DNA of 64,000 nt from Geomicrobium sediminis (GTDB taxonomy: Bacteria > Bacillota > Bacilli > Bacillales > Marinococcaceae). The stretch covers positions 186,001-250,000 of the forward strand of contig NZ_JAFBEC010000007.1 in assembly GCF_016908595.1 (NCBI RefSeq), in the 5' to 3' direction. Positions within the stretch are counted from its first letter, which is position 1; each line of letters begins with the position of its first letter. The notes below the pieces were generated by a model. That model was not told the DNA's origin and ran no database searches. It worked only from the letters and a program-made list of their open reading frames with translations. The position numbers and the translations under genes are program-made. Positions 35,862 to 43,588 of this stretch are shown here, in pieces.

Positions 35862-36671
35862 CTACATTTTCTCAATAATTGCTGTGACTAACTTCATAAA
35901 CCTGTCTTTCACATCTTCAGTCGTTTCAATGACTTCTTCATGACTGAGAGGTTGATCTAATATGCCGGCTGCTGCATTCGAAATGCAAGAGATTCCAAGC
36001 ACTTTAATGTTTTGATGACGTGCTACGATCACTTCTGGAACAGTACTCATTCCAACCGCATCAGCACCGAGCGTACGGAACATCCGAACTTCTGCTGGTG
36101 TTTCATAGGTTGGTCCTGTTACTGCAGCGTAAACGCCTTTTCTTAAAGAAAGTTGTTGCGTATCGGCAACTGTAGTAGCTAACGTTTGCAATTCTTGATC
36201 ATACGCTTGTGATAAATCTGGGAAACGAGGCCCAACCGTTTCATCGTTTGGACCGATGAGCGGATGATTGTGCATAAAGTTAATATGATCTTCTATGAGC
36301 ATTAAATCACCAGGGTTAAACGACGTGTTCACCCCACCTGCAGCATTACTTACGATTAGCGATTTAATGCCAAGCGCTGCCATCACACGAACGGGCAAAA
36401 CAACGTCTTCCATCCCATATCCTTCATAGTAGTGAAAGCGTCCTTGCATAGCGATGACTGATTTCCCTGCAAGTGTACCAATTACGAAACGTCCAGCATG
36501 TCCTGCTACTGTAGATGTTTTAAACCCTTTCATTTCATCGTATGGAAGAATAACATCCGCTTCAATTTGGTTGCCAAGCTCTCCTAGTCCAGAACCTAAT
36601 ATAAGGGCAATTTCAGGTTGTACGTCTGTTGCATTGCGGATAATCTCCACATTTTCTTGGATTAATGACAT
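35862..36671 (-). CDS. pupG: Purine-nucleoside phosphorylase I (PupG/PunA)
   Basis: 269 residues of the trimeric PNP type: LILGSGLGELGNQI, GHAGRFVIG, FHYYEGYG, SNAAGGVN and VGMSTVPEVIVARH. It cleaves guanosine and inosine to base and ribose 1-phosphate, which DeoB then converts. The start follows GGGAGAATAAAGAG. It lies 4 bases after deoB. Confidence 0.95.
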   Translation of the reverse strand: MSLIQENVEIIRNATDVQPEIALILGSGLGELGNQIEADVILPYDEMKGFKTSTVAGHAGRFVIGTLAGKSVIAMQGRFHYYEGYGMEDVVLPVRVMAALGIKSLIVSNAAGGVNTSFNPGDLMLIEDHINFMHNHPLIGPNDETVGPRFPDLSQAYDQELQTLATTVADTQQLSLRKGVYAAVTGPTYETPAEVRMFRTLGADAVGMSTVPEVIVARHQNIKVLGISCISNAAAGILDQPLSHEEVIETTEDVKDRFMKLVTAIIEKM

Positions 36672-36675
36672 CTCT

Positions 36676-37869
36676 TTATTCTCCCTTCAGTGAATGTAAG
36701 AAGCTCGTTCCGTACTTTGGCATCGTTACAGAGAAATTATCTGCAATCGTTGCGCCAACATCTGCGAACGTGTCCCTTGTACCTAGATCATGACCGACAT
36801 TCATTGACGGAGAATACGCAAGTAAAGGCACTTGTTCACGTGTATGGTCGGTTCCTTTATACGTCGGATCATTTCCGTGATCAGCCGTTATAAGAAGAAG
36901 ATCATCTTCACGTAATACATCAAACAGCTCTGGTAATCGTGCATCAAACTCTTCAATCGCACGTCCATATCCTTCTGGGTCGCGGCGATGACCAAATAAC
37001 GCATCAAAGTCAACAAGGTTCAAAAACGATAATCCTGTAAAATCTTTGTTTGCAGAAAGAATGAGCTTGTCCATTCCATCCATATTCGATGATGTTCTCA
37101 TGCGATCATTCACACCTTCACCATCAAAAATGTCATCGATTTTGCCAATTGCTTGAGACGTAATGCCCGCCTCATCAAGTGCATTCATAACGGTCGGTTC
37201 AAATGGCTTTAATGCATAGTCATGGCGATTTGACGTTCGCGCAAACGACCCTACATCTCCGACAAATGGCCTTGCAATAATTCGACCGAGCATATATGGC
37301 TCATCAAGCGTCATTGCTCGTGCTTTTAAACAAATATCATAAAGCTCATCAATTGGAACGACCGATTCGTGAGCGGCAATTTGTAAAACCGAATCTGCTG
37401 ACGTATAGACAATGAGCGCGCCCGTATTCACGTGTTCTTCTCCAAGCTCTTCGATAATCTCTGTTCCAGAAGCAACTTTATTTCCGATTACTTTGCGTCC
37501 GGTTTCTTGTTCTAATTGATCGATCAGTTGTTTAGGGAACCCGTCAGGAAAAGTTCGAAACGGCTTATCAATATAAAGCCCCATTAGTTCCCAATGTCCT
37601 GTCATTGTATCTTTACTTTTGGAAAGCTCATTCATCTTGCCATAATAAGCTAAAGGTTCTGTTGTAGGTGTAAGTTTAGGTCCTTGTTTTAAGTTGCCTA
37701 ATCCTAACTTGTTCAGATGAGGAATTTCCAGACCGCCTAGTTTGTTTACAATAGCTCCTAGCGTATCTGAACCTTCATCACCGTACTCCAATGCATCTGG
37801 ACCATTGCCAATGCCAAGTGAATCCATAACGACTAAAAATATACGATTATAAGGATGGTTAGACGTCAT
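36676..37869 (-). CDS. deoB: Phosphopentomutase
   Basis: 397 residues, alkaline-phosphatase fold. [14 protein letters not shown] gives the metal site, [11 protein letters not shown] the catalytic threonine region, [19 protein letters not shown] the second metal cluster. It interconverts ribose 1- and 5-phosphate. It overlaps the xerD stop by 4 bases. Confidence 0.96.
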   Translation of the reverse strand: MTSNHPYNRIFLVVMDSLGIGNGPDALEYGDEGSDTLGAIVNKLGGLEIPHLNKLGLGNLKQGPKLTPTTEPLAYYGKMNELSKSKDTMTGHWELMGLYIDKPFRTFPDGFPKQLIDQLEQETGRKVIGNKVASGTEIIEELGEEHVNTGALIVYTSADSVLQIAAHESVVPIDELYDICLKARAMTLDEPYMLGRIIARPFVGDVGSFARTSNRHDYALKPFEPTVMNALDEAGITSQAIGKIDDIFDGEGVNDRMRTSSNMDGMDKLILSANKDFTGLSFLNLVDFDALFGHRRDPEGYGRAIEEFDARLPELFDVLREDDLLLITADHGNDPTYKGTDHTREQVPLLAYSPSMNVGHDLGTRDTFADVGATIADNFSVTMPKYGTSFLHSLKGE

Positions 37870-38795
37870 TTATGATCTTCCTTTCCTTTAGCTCTAGGGT
37901 GGTAATGACTGTATACATCGCGTAGATGTTTGTTGGAGATGTGCGTGTAGATTTGTGTAGTCGTAATATCAGCATGTCCTAGCATTTCTTGTACGACTCG
38001 TAAATCGGCACCGTTTTCAATAAGATGCGTCGCAAAGGAGTGTCTTAGCGTATGAGGGGTTACGTCTTTATAAATGCTAGCTTCAGTGGCATTTTTCTTT
38101 AAGATCTTCCAAAATCCTTGCCGACTTAAGCGGTTGCCTTGCCGATTTAAAAACAACGTTTCTTCACTCAACTTTTTCAGGAGAGTCGGACGCAAGTTCT
38201 GTAAGTATCGATCAATCGCGTTCATTGCCGGTTGCCCGAGTGGTACAATTCGCTCTTTATTCCCTTTTCCGATGCAACGAACAAAGCCTAAATCAAGGTT
38301 TATGTCATCCAATTTAAGATCGCAAAGCTCTGTAACTCTCATTCCCGTACCATACATGAGCTCAAACATTGCGACATCACGGTCTTTGTATTTCGTTTCC
38401 GTATTCTCTGCATTATGAATGAGGCGTTCAACTTCAACGATCGACAAAACGACAGGAAGTTTTCTTCCCGATCTTGGCGATTCAATCAAATCCGATGGAT
38501 CGTGCATCGCAACACGCTCTCGCAGTAAAAATTGATGAAACGAGCGAATCGATGATAACATCCTCGCAAGCGAAGTCGGCGTTCTCCCCTCAGTTCTTAA
38601 CGTATACAAGTAATCGAGAATATGACTGCGCTTGATGTCTGTCCAACTTGTAAGCTCATGAGTTTCATTAACGTACTGTTTATAACTCATCAAGTCTCGT
38701 TCATAAGCCGATAGTGTATTTTGAGAGTGCCCCCGCTCAACGAGGCAATAATGTAAATAATCGTGTATAGGGTCGTCCATTGCCAATGATTGCAC
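37866..38795 (-). CDS. xerD: Tyrosine recombinase XerD
   Basis: 309 residues, SAM-like N-domain ([25 protein letters not shown]) and catalytic domain with Arg in [37 protein letters not shown] (tyrosine nucleophile). It resolves chromosome dimers at dif, so it is housekeeping, not a mobile integrase. Start choice is uncertain: GTG 38795 has GAGGTGA 7 bases upstream; the ATG five codons later also fits the family. Confidence 0.95.
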   Translation of the reverse strand: MQSLAMDDPIHDYLHYCLVERGHSQNTLSAYERDLMSYKQYVNETHELTSWTDIKRSHILDYLYTLRTEGRTPTSLARMLSSIRSFHQFLLRERVAMHDPSDLIESPRSGRKLPVVLSIVEVERLIHNAENTETKYKDRDVAMFELMYGTGMRVTELCDLKLDDINLDLGFVRCIGKGNKERIVPLGQPAMNAIDRYLQNLRPTLLKKLSEETLFLNRQGNRLSRQGFWKILKKNATEASIYKDVTPHTLRHSFATHLIENGADLRVVQEMLGHADITTTQIYTHISNKHLRDVYSHYHPRAKGKEDHK

Positions 38796-38798
38796 CAA

Positions 38799-39026
38799 CT
38801 ACTCACCTCTTTGCCAAAAGTGCCATAATCGCTCTCGAAACGTAATGTCTTCTTCACTCATATTTTCGAACACTTTAATGGCATTTCCCTCAGGCGTATC
38901 ATAGCGTTGATCCCCTTGATATTCAGCCATTAAAAACAGGATACCATAGTAAAAGAAAGCTGTGCACGCAACAAAAACAATTAAAATTTTGCAACCATTC
39001 CAAATCGCTTCAAATCGAGACAACAT
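38799..39026 (-). CDS. yqzK: YqzK-like small membrane protein (DUF4227)
   Basis: 75 residues: one membrane helix (about 12-33) then a hydrophilic tail with YDTPEGNAIKVF. Same place between fur and xerD as yqzK of B. subtilis. GAGGAGGAACGTTC precedes the ATG. Function unknown. Confidence 0.85.
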   Translation of the reverse strand: MLSRFEAIWNGCKILIVFVACTAFFYYGILFLMAEYQGDQRYDTPEGNAIKVFENMSEEDITFRERLWHFWQRGE

Positions 39027-39100
39027 GAACGTTCCTCCTCAAATCTCTACTTTGTCCCATCTTATGCCGAGGAAAGGAAGAACTATACGTGTTCACATAG

Positions 39101-39137
39101 AAAAAAGCTGCATTCATGAATCAATGAATACAGCTTA
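39101..39137 (-). terminator. Terminator overlapping the fur stop codon
   Basis: On the minus strand AAGCTGTATTCAT pairs with ATGAATGCAGCTT, followed by TTTTC. The left arm includes the fur stop region. Confidence 0.85.
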
Positions 39138-39629
39138 CAGTTGGTCGACCGTTTGTCGTCCGACTTCTTCATTTGTTGAGTCTTTCTCACGTTGACATTT
39201 ACTACATACCCCGTGGAATGTAAGACGATGATCTTTAATCTTAAATTGCCATTCACGTTCAACTTTCACTTCAACTTCTCCGAGCAAATCTTCTTCAATC
39301 TCAGAAACGTCACCGCATTGAATGCAGACGAGATGGTGATGAGAATGGTTTGCACCTTCTTTGCGCAAGTCGTAGCGCGACACGCCATCTCCGAAGTTAA
39401 TTTTATCGACAATTTCAAGTTCATTTAGTAATTCAAGCGTACGATACACGGTCGCTAAACCAATTTCAGGTGCTTTATCTTTAACGAGTAAGTATACATC
39501 CTCTGCACTTAAATGGTCTTCTTCGTTCTCAAGCAACACTTCAACAGTTGCTTCTCTTTGGGGCGTTAACTTATAACTTTGAGAATGCAACTGCTTTTTG
39601 ATATAGTCCATGCGTTCTTTCACAGCCAT
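39135..39629 (-). CDS. fur: Ferric uptake regulator Fur
   Basis: 164 residues. Winged-helix N-domain (LTPQREATVEVLLEN; LATVYRTLELL) and a dimerisation domain with the His-rich GANHSHHHLVC and two zinc-binding pairs CIQC and CSKC. It represses iron-uptake genes when Fe(II)-bound. Position between yqzK and spoIIM matches B. subtilis fur, not perR or zur. A 21-base perfect Fur palindrome about 60 bases upstream implies autoregulation. Confidence 0.93.
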   Translation of the reverse strand: MAVKERMDYIKKQLHSQSYKLTPQREATVEVLLENEEDHLSAEDVYLLVKDKAPEIGLATVYRTLELLNELEIVDKINFGDGVSRYDLRKEGANHSHHHLVCIQCGDVSEIEEDLLGEVEVKVEREWQFKIKDHRLTFHGVCSKCQREKDSTNEEVGRQTVDQL

Positions 39630-39688
39630 AATCTCCCCCCTTGAGGTCTTTCATAATTATATGATTGATCTTATTTCGTGTCAATACT

Positions 39689-39709
39689 AAACGATAATCA
39701 TTATCGTTT
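39689..39709. promoter_or_regulatory. Fur box upstream of fur
   Basis: A perfect 10-1-10 palindrome, AAACGATAAT-C-ATTATCGTTT, matching the 7-1-7 Fur/PerR-type consensus TGATAAT-N-ATTATCA in all but the outer bases. It lies about 60 bases before the fur start. A second, degenerate copy (ATAATAATCATTAT) follows at about 39713-39726. Confidence 0.8.
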
Positions 39710-39746
39710 TCATATAATAATCATTATAAACTAATAATCGATATAA

Positions 39747-40394
39747 TTAAACAACATTTTCAGTTACCCATGAAAGTAATGTAGGTGACAAAAATGCTTC
39801 AATTGCACTTGCACTTGCAAGTAAGACGACAGCAACGAGTAAAAACAAGCACATGCGAAAGAAATGCGGAAAAATTGGTTCTTGACGCTGTACTTTCATA
39901 AATTGTTGACGAATGAGACGAAACGAAAACGCCACACTCATAACAGCAACGATAATCATGACCGGCACGACGATTAAATTTTGTGGGAGTACACTAACGA
40001 GCGATAATGAAAAACCAGGTACACCCATCTGATTAACGAGAAAACCGACGGTAAAACCGATCGCCATTCCTTTTAAAAACAATAACAATAAAATGAGTGG
40101 TGAACCAATGACGGATAATCCGAGAATAAACATCAATCCGATGTATTTCACATTATACATTAAACTCTCCCAAAACAAATCGCGATCTGCTGTCACTTGA
40201 CCATCACCAACTTGTCCGAAAAACTGTTGTAAATAAATGAACAAATCGTCTTTTTGAGACAAGCTTAAACTATTAACAACAACAGCGCCAAAAATAATGC
40301 CTGTAAAAAACAACACAGCCAAAAACACATACAATGAACGGTATTCAGCAACGTGCATATATACTTGACGCTCTACAAATTGTCTAAATTTCAT
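39747..40394 (-). CDS. spoIIM: Stage II sporulation protein M
   Basis: 215 residues with about five membrane helices, SpoIIM (DUF95) family: FLKGMAIGFTVGFLVNQMG near 109 and LPQNLIVVPVMI are typical. It forms the DMP complex with SpoIID and SpoIIP for septal peptidoglycan degradation during engulfment. Its ribosome binding site (AGGAGG) lies inside the right arm of the nudF terminator hairpin. Confidence 0.94.
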   Translation of the reverse strand: MKFRQFVERQVYMHVAEYRSLYVFLAVLFFTGIIFGAVVVNSLSLSQKDDLFIYLQQFFGQVGDGQVTADRDLFWESLMYNVKYIGLMFILGLSVIGSPLILLLLFLKGMAIGFTVGFLVNQMGVPGFSLSLVSVLPQNLIVVPVMIIVAVMSVAFSFRLIRQQFMKVQRQEPIFPHFFRMCLFLLVAVVLLASASAIEAFLSPTLLSWVTENVV

Positions 40395-40396
40395 AT

Positions 40397-40437
40397 AAAA
40401 AACCTCCTCATACCATTACTTGAACGTATGAGAAGGC
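40397..40437 (-). terminator. nudF terminator that masks the spoIIM ribosome binding site
   Basis: On the minus strand CCTTCTCATAC pairs with GTATGAGGAGG over 12 bases, followed by TTTTTT. The AGGAGG of the right arm is also the Shine-Dalgarno sequence of spoIIM, 8 bases before its ATG. Confidence 0.85.
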
Positions 40438-40445
40438 TCATAGAT

Positions 40446-40994
40446 TTATGACTTGTCTGCTAGATTCTCTCTGGCAAACAATTGCAATAAACTGTATGCG
40501 GTTTTTGCGTCATTAAATTTTCCTTGTAGCGCAAACTGGATCGCTTCTTCCTTTGACCACATCTCGATTTCAAGAAACTCATCTTCATCAGTATTCGCTT
40601 CACCTTTCGAAACATTTTCGGCTAGATAAATATGAATATACTCATCTGCAAAACCTGGTGACGTATAAAAACCACCGATGTCAATGAGGCGTGATGCACT
40701 GTACCCTGTCTCTTCCTTTAATTCACGCTTTGCCGTCTCAAGCGGCTCTTCACCCGCTTCTTTTTTTCCTGCAGGAATTTCTAGCAATGTTTGTTCACTC
40801 GCTTTACGATACTGGCGGATGAGAGGAATTGTTCCTTCAGGGGTCACTGCTAACACTGCTACAGCACCTGGATGCTTAATGACTTCTCGTTTTCCACTTG
40901 ATTCATCCGGAAGCGTCACGTCGTGCAGTTCAAGCGTGATGACTTTACCTTCAAACACCGTTTCTTTCTTTACCGTTTTTTCTGTTAGGTCCAT
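40446..40994 (-). CDS. nudF: ADP-ribose pyrophosphatase NudF
   Basis: 182 residues with the Nudix box GKKEAGEEPLETAKRELKEETGY. It hydrolyses ADP-ribose to AMP and ribose 5-phosphate. The position next to spoIIM and mciZ matches nudF (yqkG). The ATG lies 5-6 bases after GGAGGCGAG; the upstream extension of the open frame overlaps the divergent mciZ leader. Confidence 0.93.
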   Translation of the reverse strand: MDLTEKTVKKETVFEGKVITLELHDVTLPDESSGKREVIKHPGAVAVLAVTPEGTIPLIRQYRKASEQTLLEIPAGKKEAGEEPLETAKRELKEETGYSASRLIDIGGFYTSPGFADEYIHIYLAENVSKGEANTDEDEFLEIEMWSKEEAIQFALQGKFNDAKTAYSLLQLFARENLADKS

Positions 40995-41072
40995 TGGCTC
41001 GCCTCCACAATACGTATAATCAATAATTCCTTTGCATATGACTGTACCACAACGGTTGTACAGGAGGTACAC

Positions 41073-41210
41073 ATGAAACTATACGTAGATCAAGACCGTG
41101 TCATTCTACAAGGAAAAAGCTGGCAAGTTCTTCATATGATTAAACACTATGAAAAACATTTTACTACAGTAAAAGAATGGTCTGATGCGATGCAACAACT
41201 CAAACGTTAA
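41073..41210 (+). CDS. mciZ: MciZ-like FtsZ inhibitor, 45 aa
   Basis: A 45-codon frame MKLYVDQDRVILQGKSWQVL... that aligns without gaps to the 40-residue B. subtilis MciZ as recalled: shared MK, V-x-L, GK-S/A-W, K-x-Y, F, VK-E/D-W. MciZ is made in the mother cell and blocks FtsZ filament growth. AGGAGGTAC stands 4-5 bases before the ATG. It is divergent from nudF, the expected neighbour, and its stop overlaps the end of the ResA-like gene by 4 bases. It carries a short C-terminal extension (DAMQQLKR). Confidence 0.8.
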   Translation: MKLYVDQDRVILQGKSWQVLHMIKHYEKHFTTVKEWSDAMQQLKR

Positions 41211-41752
41211 GCCGTACGTTGGTCAATAAATGGTGTGATTCTTCGCTCAACCATTTCATCGGTTAATTCACCGACAATAATATCAACAATTACTCCATCT
41301 TCATTAATTAAGTACGTCGTCGGTAATGCTTGAAGTGGATACGTCGCTAGAAACTCTCCATCATAATCCATTAAAATTGGCATCTCAACCGGATGTTCAT
41401 CTAAAAACTCAAACGCATTGTCAATTTGACGTTCGTATGTTGTCATGTTAACCGCTAGTACAACAACACCATCGTCTTTATATGATGTGTGCATGTCACT
41501 CAATAACGGTAATTCTTCAATACACGGTTCACACCAAGAAGCCCACAGATTCAAAATAACAAACTGACCTTCTTGATCTTTTAGACTCATTTTTTCGCCT
41601 TCTACATCGCCTCGTTCTAACGTAAAGTCAGGTGCTTGCATTCCTTGGTTGACACCGACGGGAGGAGACGATACATTTTCATAGATGATACTTAAACTAA
41701 CAACTGCGGCAATCGCTACCGCAGCAACCGTTAACCATTTACGTATTTTCAA
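41207..41752 (-). CDS. ResA/TlpA-like membrane-anchored thiol-disulfide oxidoreductase
   Basis: 181 residues. An uncleaved signal-anchor (WLTVAAVAIAAVVSLSII) precedes a thioredoxin fold with WCEPC (Cys74, Cys77) and the cis-proline LPTTYLI. WCEPC is the ResA active site, and the length agrees. ResA reduces apocytochrome c cysteines before haem attachment by ResBC. As resA is absent from the res operon at 13-19 kb, this is a likely replacement, though a StoA-like or general TlpA role is possible. A TTG start lies 5 bases after GAGGTGA. Confidence 0.85.
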   Translation of the reverse strand: MKIRKWLTVAAVAIAAVVSLSIIYENVSSPPVGVNQGMQAPDFTLERGDVEGEKMSLKDQEGQFVILNLWASWCEPCIEELPLLSDMHTSYKDDGVVVLAVNMTTYERQIDNAFEFLDEHPVEMPILMDYDGEFLATYPLQALPTTYLINEDGVIVDIIVGELTDEMVERRITPFIDQRTA

Positions 41753-41808
41753 CTTTTTCACCTCGAATTGAATACCTTTTTTCTGTTTTGGAAGGAGAAA
41801 CCATTATT

Positions 41809-42630
41809 ATGTCTGTTTGGGAAGCGATTATTTTTGGAATTGTACAAGGTCTCACTGAGTTTTTACCGATTTCAAGTACTGCACACCTCGTCATTTTGCA
41901 ATTTATTTTTGGCACGAACTTCGAAGGTCTTACGTTCGAAATCTTGCTGCACATTGCTTCAATGCTTGCGGTCGTTATCTTTTTCCGTAAAGATATTTTA
42001 GCCATTGTGACTGGATCGCTTCGGTTCATCACCGAACGAAAAGCACAAGACAGACCAGCATTTCTATTCGCTCTTTACCTAGTAATCGCAACAGGTATTA
42101 CTGGTGTGCTCGGTCTCGTGCTAGAAGATTATGCTAACCAATTTCTAAAAACACCATTTGTGTTAGGTAGTGCTTTACTATTAACGGGTATTTTCCTTCT
42201 CGTAATCGAAAGAATTAAGTACAAACATACACGTGGAATTAATGAAATGAACTTCATTGACTCCGTTGTCATTGGTCTTGCGCAAACACTAGCCGTTATA
42301 CCTGGAATTTCTCGTTCAGGATCAACGTTAATTACAGGTCTTGCACTTGGACTTGAAAAGAAAACAGCCGTTCGCTTTTCATTCTTGCTATCCATTCCTG
42401 TAATTTTAGGTTCATCGATTCTAGCGATTCGCGATTTAATGTCTGGAGGAATGGAAGGCGCTGGTCCATTGTCACTTATCGTAGCCTTCGTTGTTACGTT
42501 TATCTTCTCAATCATCGGTATTAAGTGGCTAATCGGCTGGCTTGAGAAAAGCAAATTATACTACTTTGCGATTTACTGCTTTGCACTTGCGATCTTCGTG
42601 TTTATTTTCTTAGATCCAACTCATGTGTAA
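41809..42630 (+). CDS. uppP: Undecaprenyl-diphosphatase UppP (BacA)
   Basis: 273 residues, eight or so membrane helices. GIVQGLTEFLPISSTAHL (residues 11-28) and PGISRSGSTL near 168 are the two catalytic motifs. It recycles undecaprenyl diphosphate for cell-wall synthesis and gives bacitracin resistance. The open frame starts seven codons earlier, but the family N-terminus and GGAG (11 bases upstream) favour this ATG. It is divergent from the ResA-like gene. Confidence 0.95.
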   Translation: MSVWEAIIFGIVQGLTEFLPISSTAHLVILQFIFGTNFEGLTFEILLHIASMLAVVIFFRKDILAIVTGSLRFITERKAQDRPAFLFALYLVIATGITGVLGLVLEDYANQFLKTPFVLGSALLLTGIFLLVIERIKYKHTRGINEMNFIDSVVIGLAQTLAVIPGISRSGSTLITGLALGLEKKTAVRFSFLLSIPVILGSSILAIRDLMSGGMEGAGPLSLIVAFVVTFIFSIIGIKWLIGWLEKSKLYYFAIYCFALAIFVFIFLDPTHV

Positions 42631-42705
42631 GTACTTTTACGATAACGACCACTACGTGTCTTGTCAAAGACATACATGTGAATCTTCGATGTGTCATCAA
42701 TTGTT

Positions 42706-42740
42706 CACACCTTACACTCTGTAAGGTGTGTTTTTGTTTT
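42706..42740 (+). terminator. Terminator after uppP
   Basis: CACACCTTACA pairs with TGTAAGGTGTG over CTC, followed by TTTTTGTTTT. Confidence 0.9.
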
Positions 42741-42788
42741 CACGCTAATCGAACTTTTATTTTGTGAGTAAACTATCGATTCATCATC

Positions 42789-42817
42789 TATGCAAATAGT
42801 CGAACCTACGTTATAAT
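42789..42817 (+). promoter_or_regulatory. Probable sigma-A promoter for xpt
   Basis: TATAAT at 42812 with a weak -35 (TATGCA) 17 bases upstream. It would start transcription just before the guanine aptamer. Confidence 0.5.
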
Positions 42818-42840
42818 GCGTTAATACTTGATATACAAAC

Positions 42841-42908
42841 CGCTCGTATAATCGCAAGGATTGGCTTGCAAGTTTCTACCGGAAGACCGTAATCTTCCGA
42901 CTACGAGT
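42841..42908 (+). promoter_or_regulatory. Guanine riboswitch aptamer
   Basis: CTCGTATAAT, then two hairpin loops GGATTGGC.. and CCGGAAGACCGTAATCTTCCG joined by GTTTCTAC, then ACTACGAG closing P1. The three-way junction and loop-loop bases match the purine class. The discriminating base in CGACTACGAG is C, so guanine or hypoxanthine rather than adenine. CGAGTGAA (42904-42911) can pair with TTCACTCG (42939-42946) as antiterminator. Confidence 0.95.
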
Positions 42909-42931
42909 GAATGGTGATGCATACACTTATG

Positions 42932-42966
42932 CCCCACGTTCACTCGTTGTGAGCGTGGGGTTTTTA
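42932..42966 (+). terminator. Riboswitch terminator before xpt
   Basis: CCCCACG pairs with CGTGGGG, with an inner CAC/GTG helix, followed by five T. Its TTCACTCG segment is shared with the antiterminator, so ligand binding should switch xpt off. The 363-base gap 42631-42994 is filled by this switch, the uppP terminator and the promoter. Confidence 0.92.
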
Positions 42967-42994
42967 GTTGTTATTAGATTAGGGGGAGCATCAC

Positions 42995-43570
42995 ATGAGA
43001 TTACTAGAAGAACGAATCGTCCAAGACGGACTTGTATTAGGATCAGGTGTCTTAAAGGTTGACACTTTTTTAAATCACCAAATAGATCCACAATTAATGG
43101 AAGAGATGGCGATTGAATGGAAAAAGCGTCTAGAAGGCGTACCTGTAACAAAAATCGTTACGATTGAATCCTCAGGAATTGCACCTGCACTTATGCTCGC
43201 AAAACTATACGGAGTTGAAATGGTTTTCGCACGTAAACAAAAGTCGATTACGATGGACGACTCTGTTTACACAGCAGATGTGTATTCATTTACAAAGCAA
43301 GTGTCACGTACGGTTACGATTTCCAAGCAATTTCTCTCAAGCGATGACCATGTTGTTCTCGTTGATGACTTTTTGGCAAACGGTGAAGCTGCCCTTGGCT
43401 TATGTGATGTCGTAGAACAAGCGGGTGCTTCGGTAAGTGCCATTGCAATCGTTATTGAAAAGTCTTTTCAACCTGGTCGTAAAAAACTAGACGATCGTAA
43501 CTACCATGTCGAATCGCTTGCTAGAATTGAAACGCTTGAAATGGATCATATCGAATTTATACACGAGTAA
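42995..43570 (+). CDS. xpt: Xanthine phosphoribosyltransferase
   Basis: 191 residues: MRLLEERIVQDGLVLGSGVLKVDTFLNHQIDP is the Xpt N-terminus, VVLVDDFLANGEA near 127 the PRPP loop. It converts xanthine to XMP for purine salvage. First gene after the guanine riboswitch, followed by a permease 18 bases on, as in the xpt-pbuX operon of B. subtilis. AGGGGGAG precedes the ATG. Confidence 0.96.
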   Translation: MRLLEERIVQDGLVLGSGVLKVDTFLNHQIDPQLMEEMAIEWKKRLEGVPVTKIVTIESSGIAPALMLAKLYGVEMVFARKQKSITMDDSVYTADVYSFTKQVSRTVTISKQFLSSDDHVVLVDDFLANGEAALGLCDVVEQAGASVSAIAIVIEKSFQPGRKKLDDRNYHVESLARIETLEMDHIEFIHE

Positions 43571-43588
43571 AACGAAGGGGTTGTTTTT

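Noticed and set aside
37866-38795. xerD as sign of an integrated element
   Set aside because: It is the housekeeping XerD in its usual place with fur and deoB; no att repeats, transposase or phage genes nearby.
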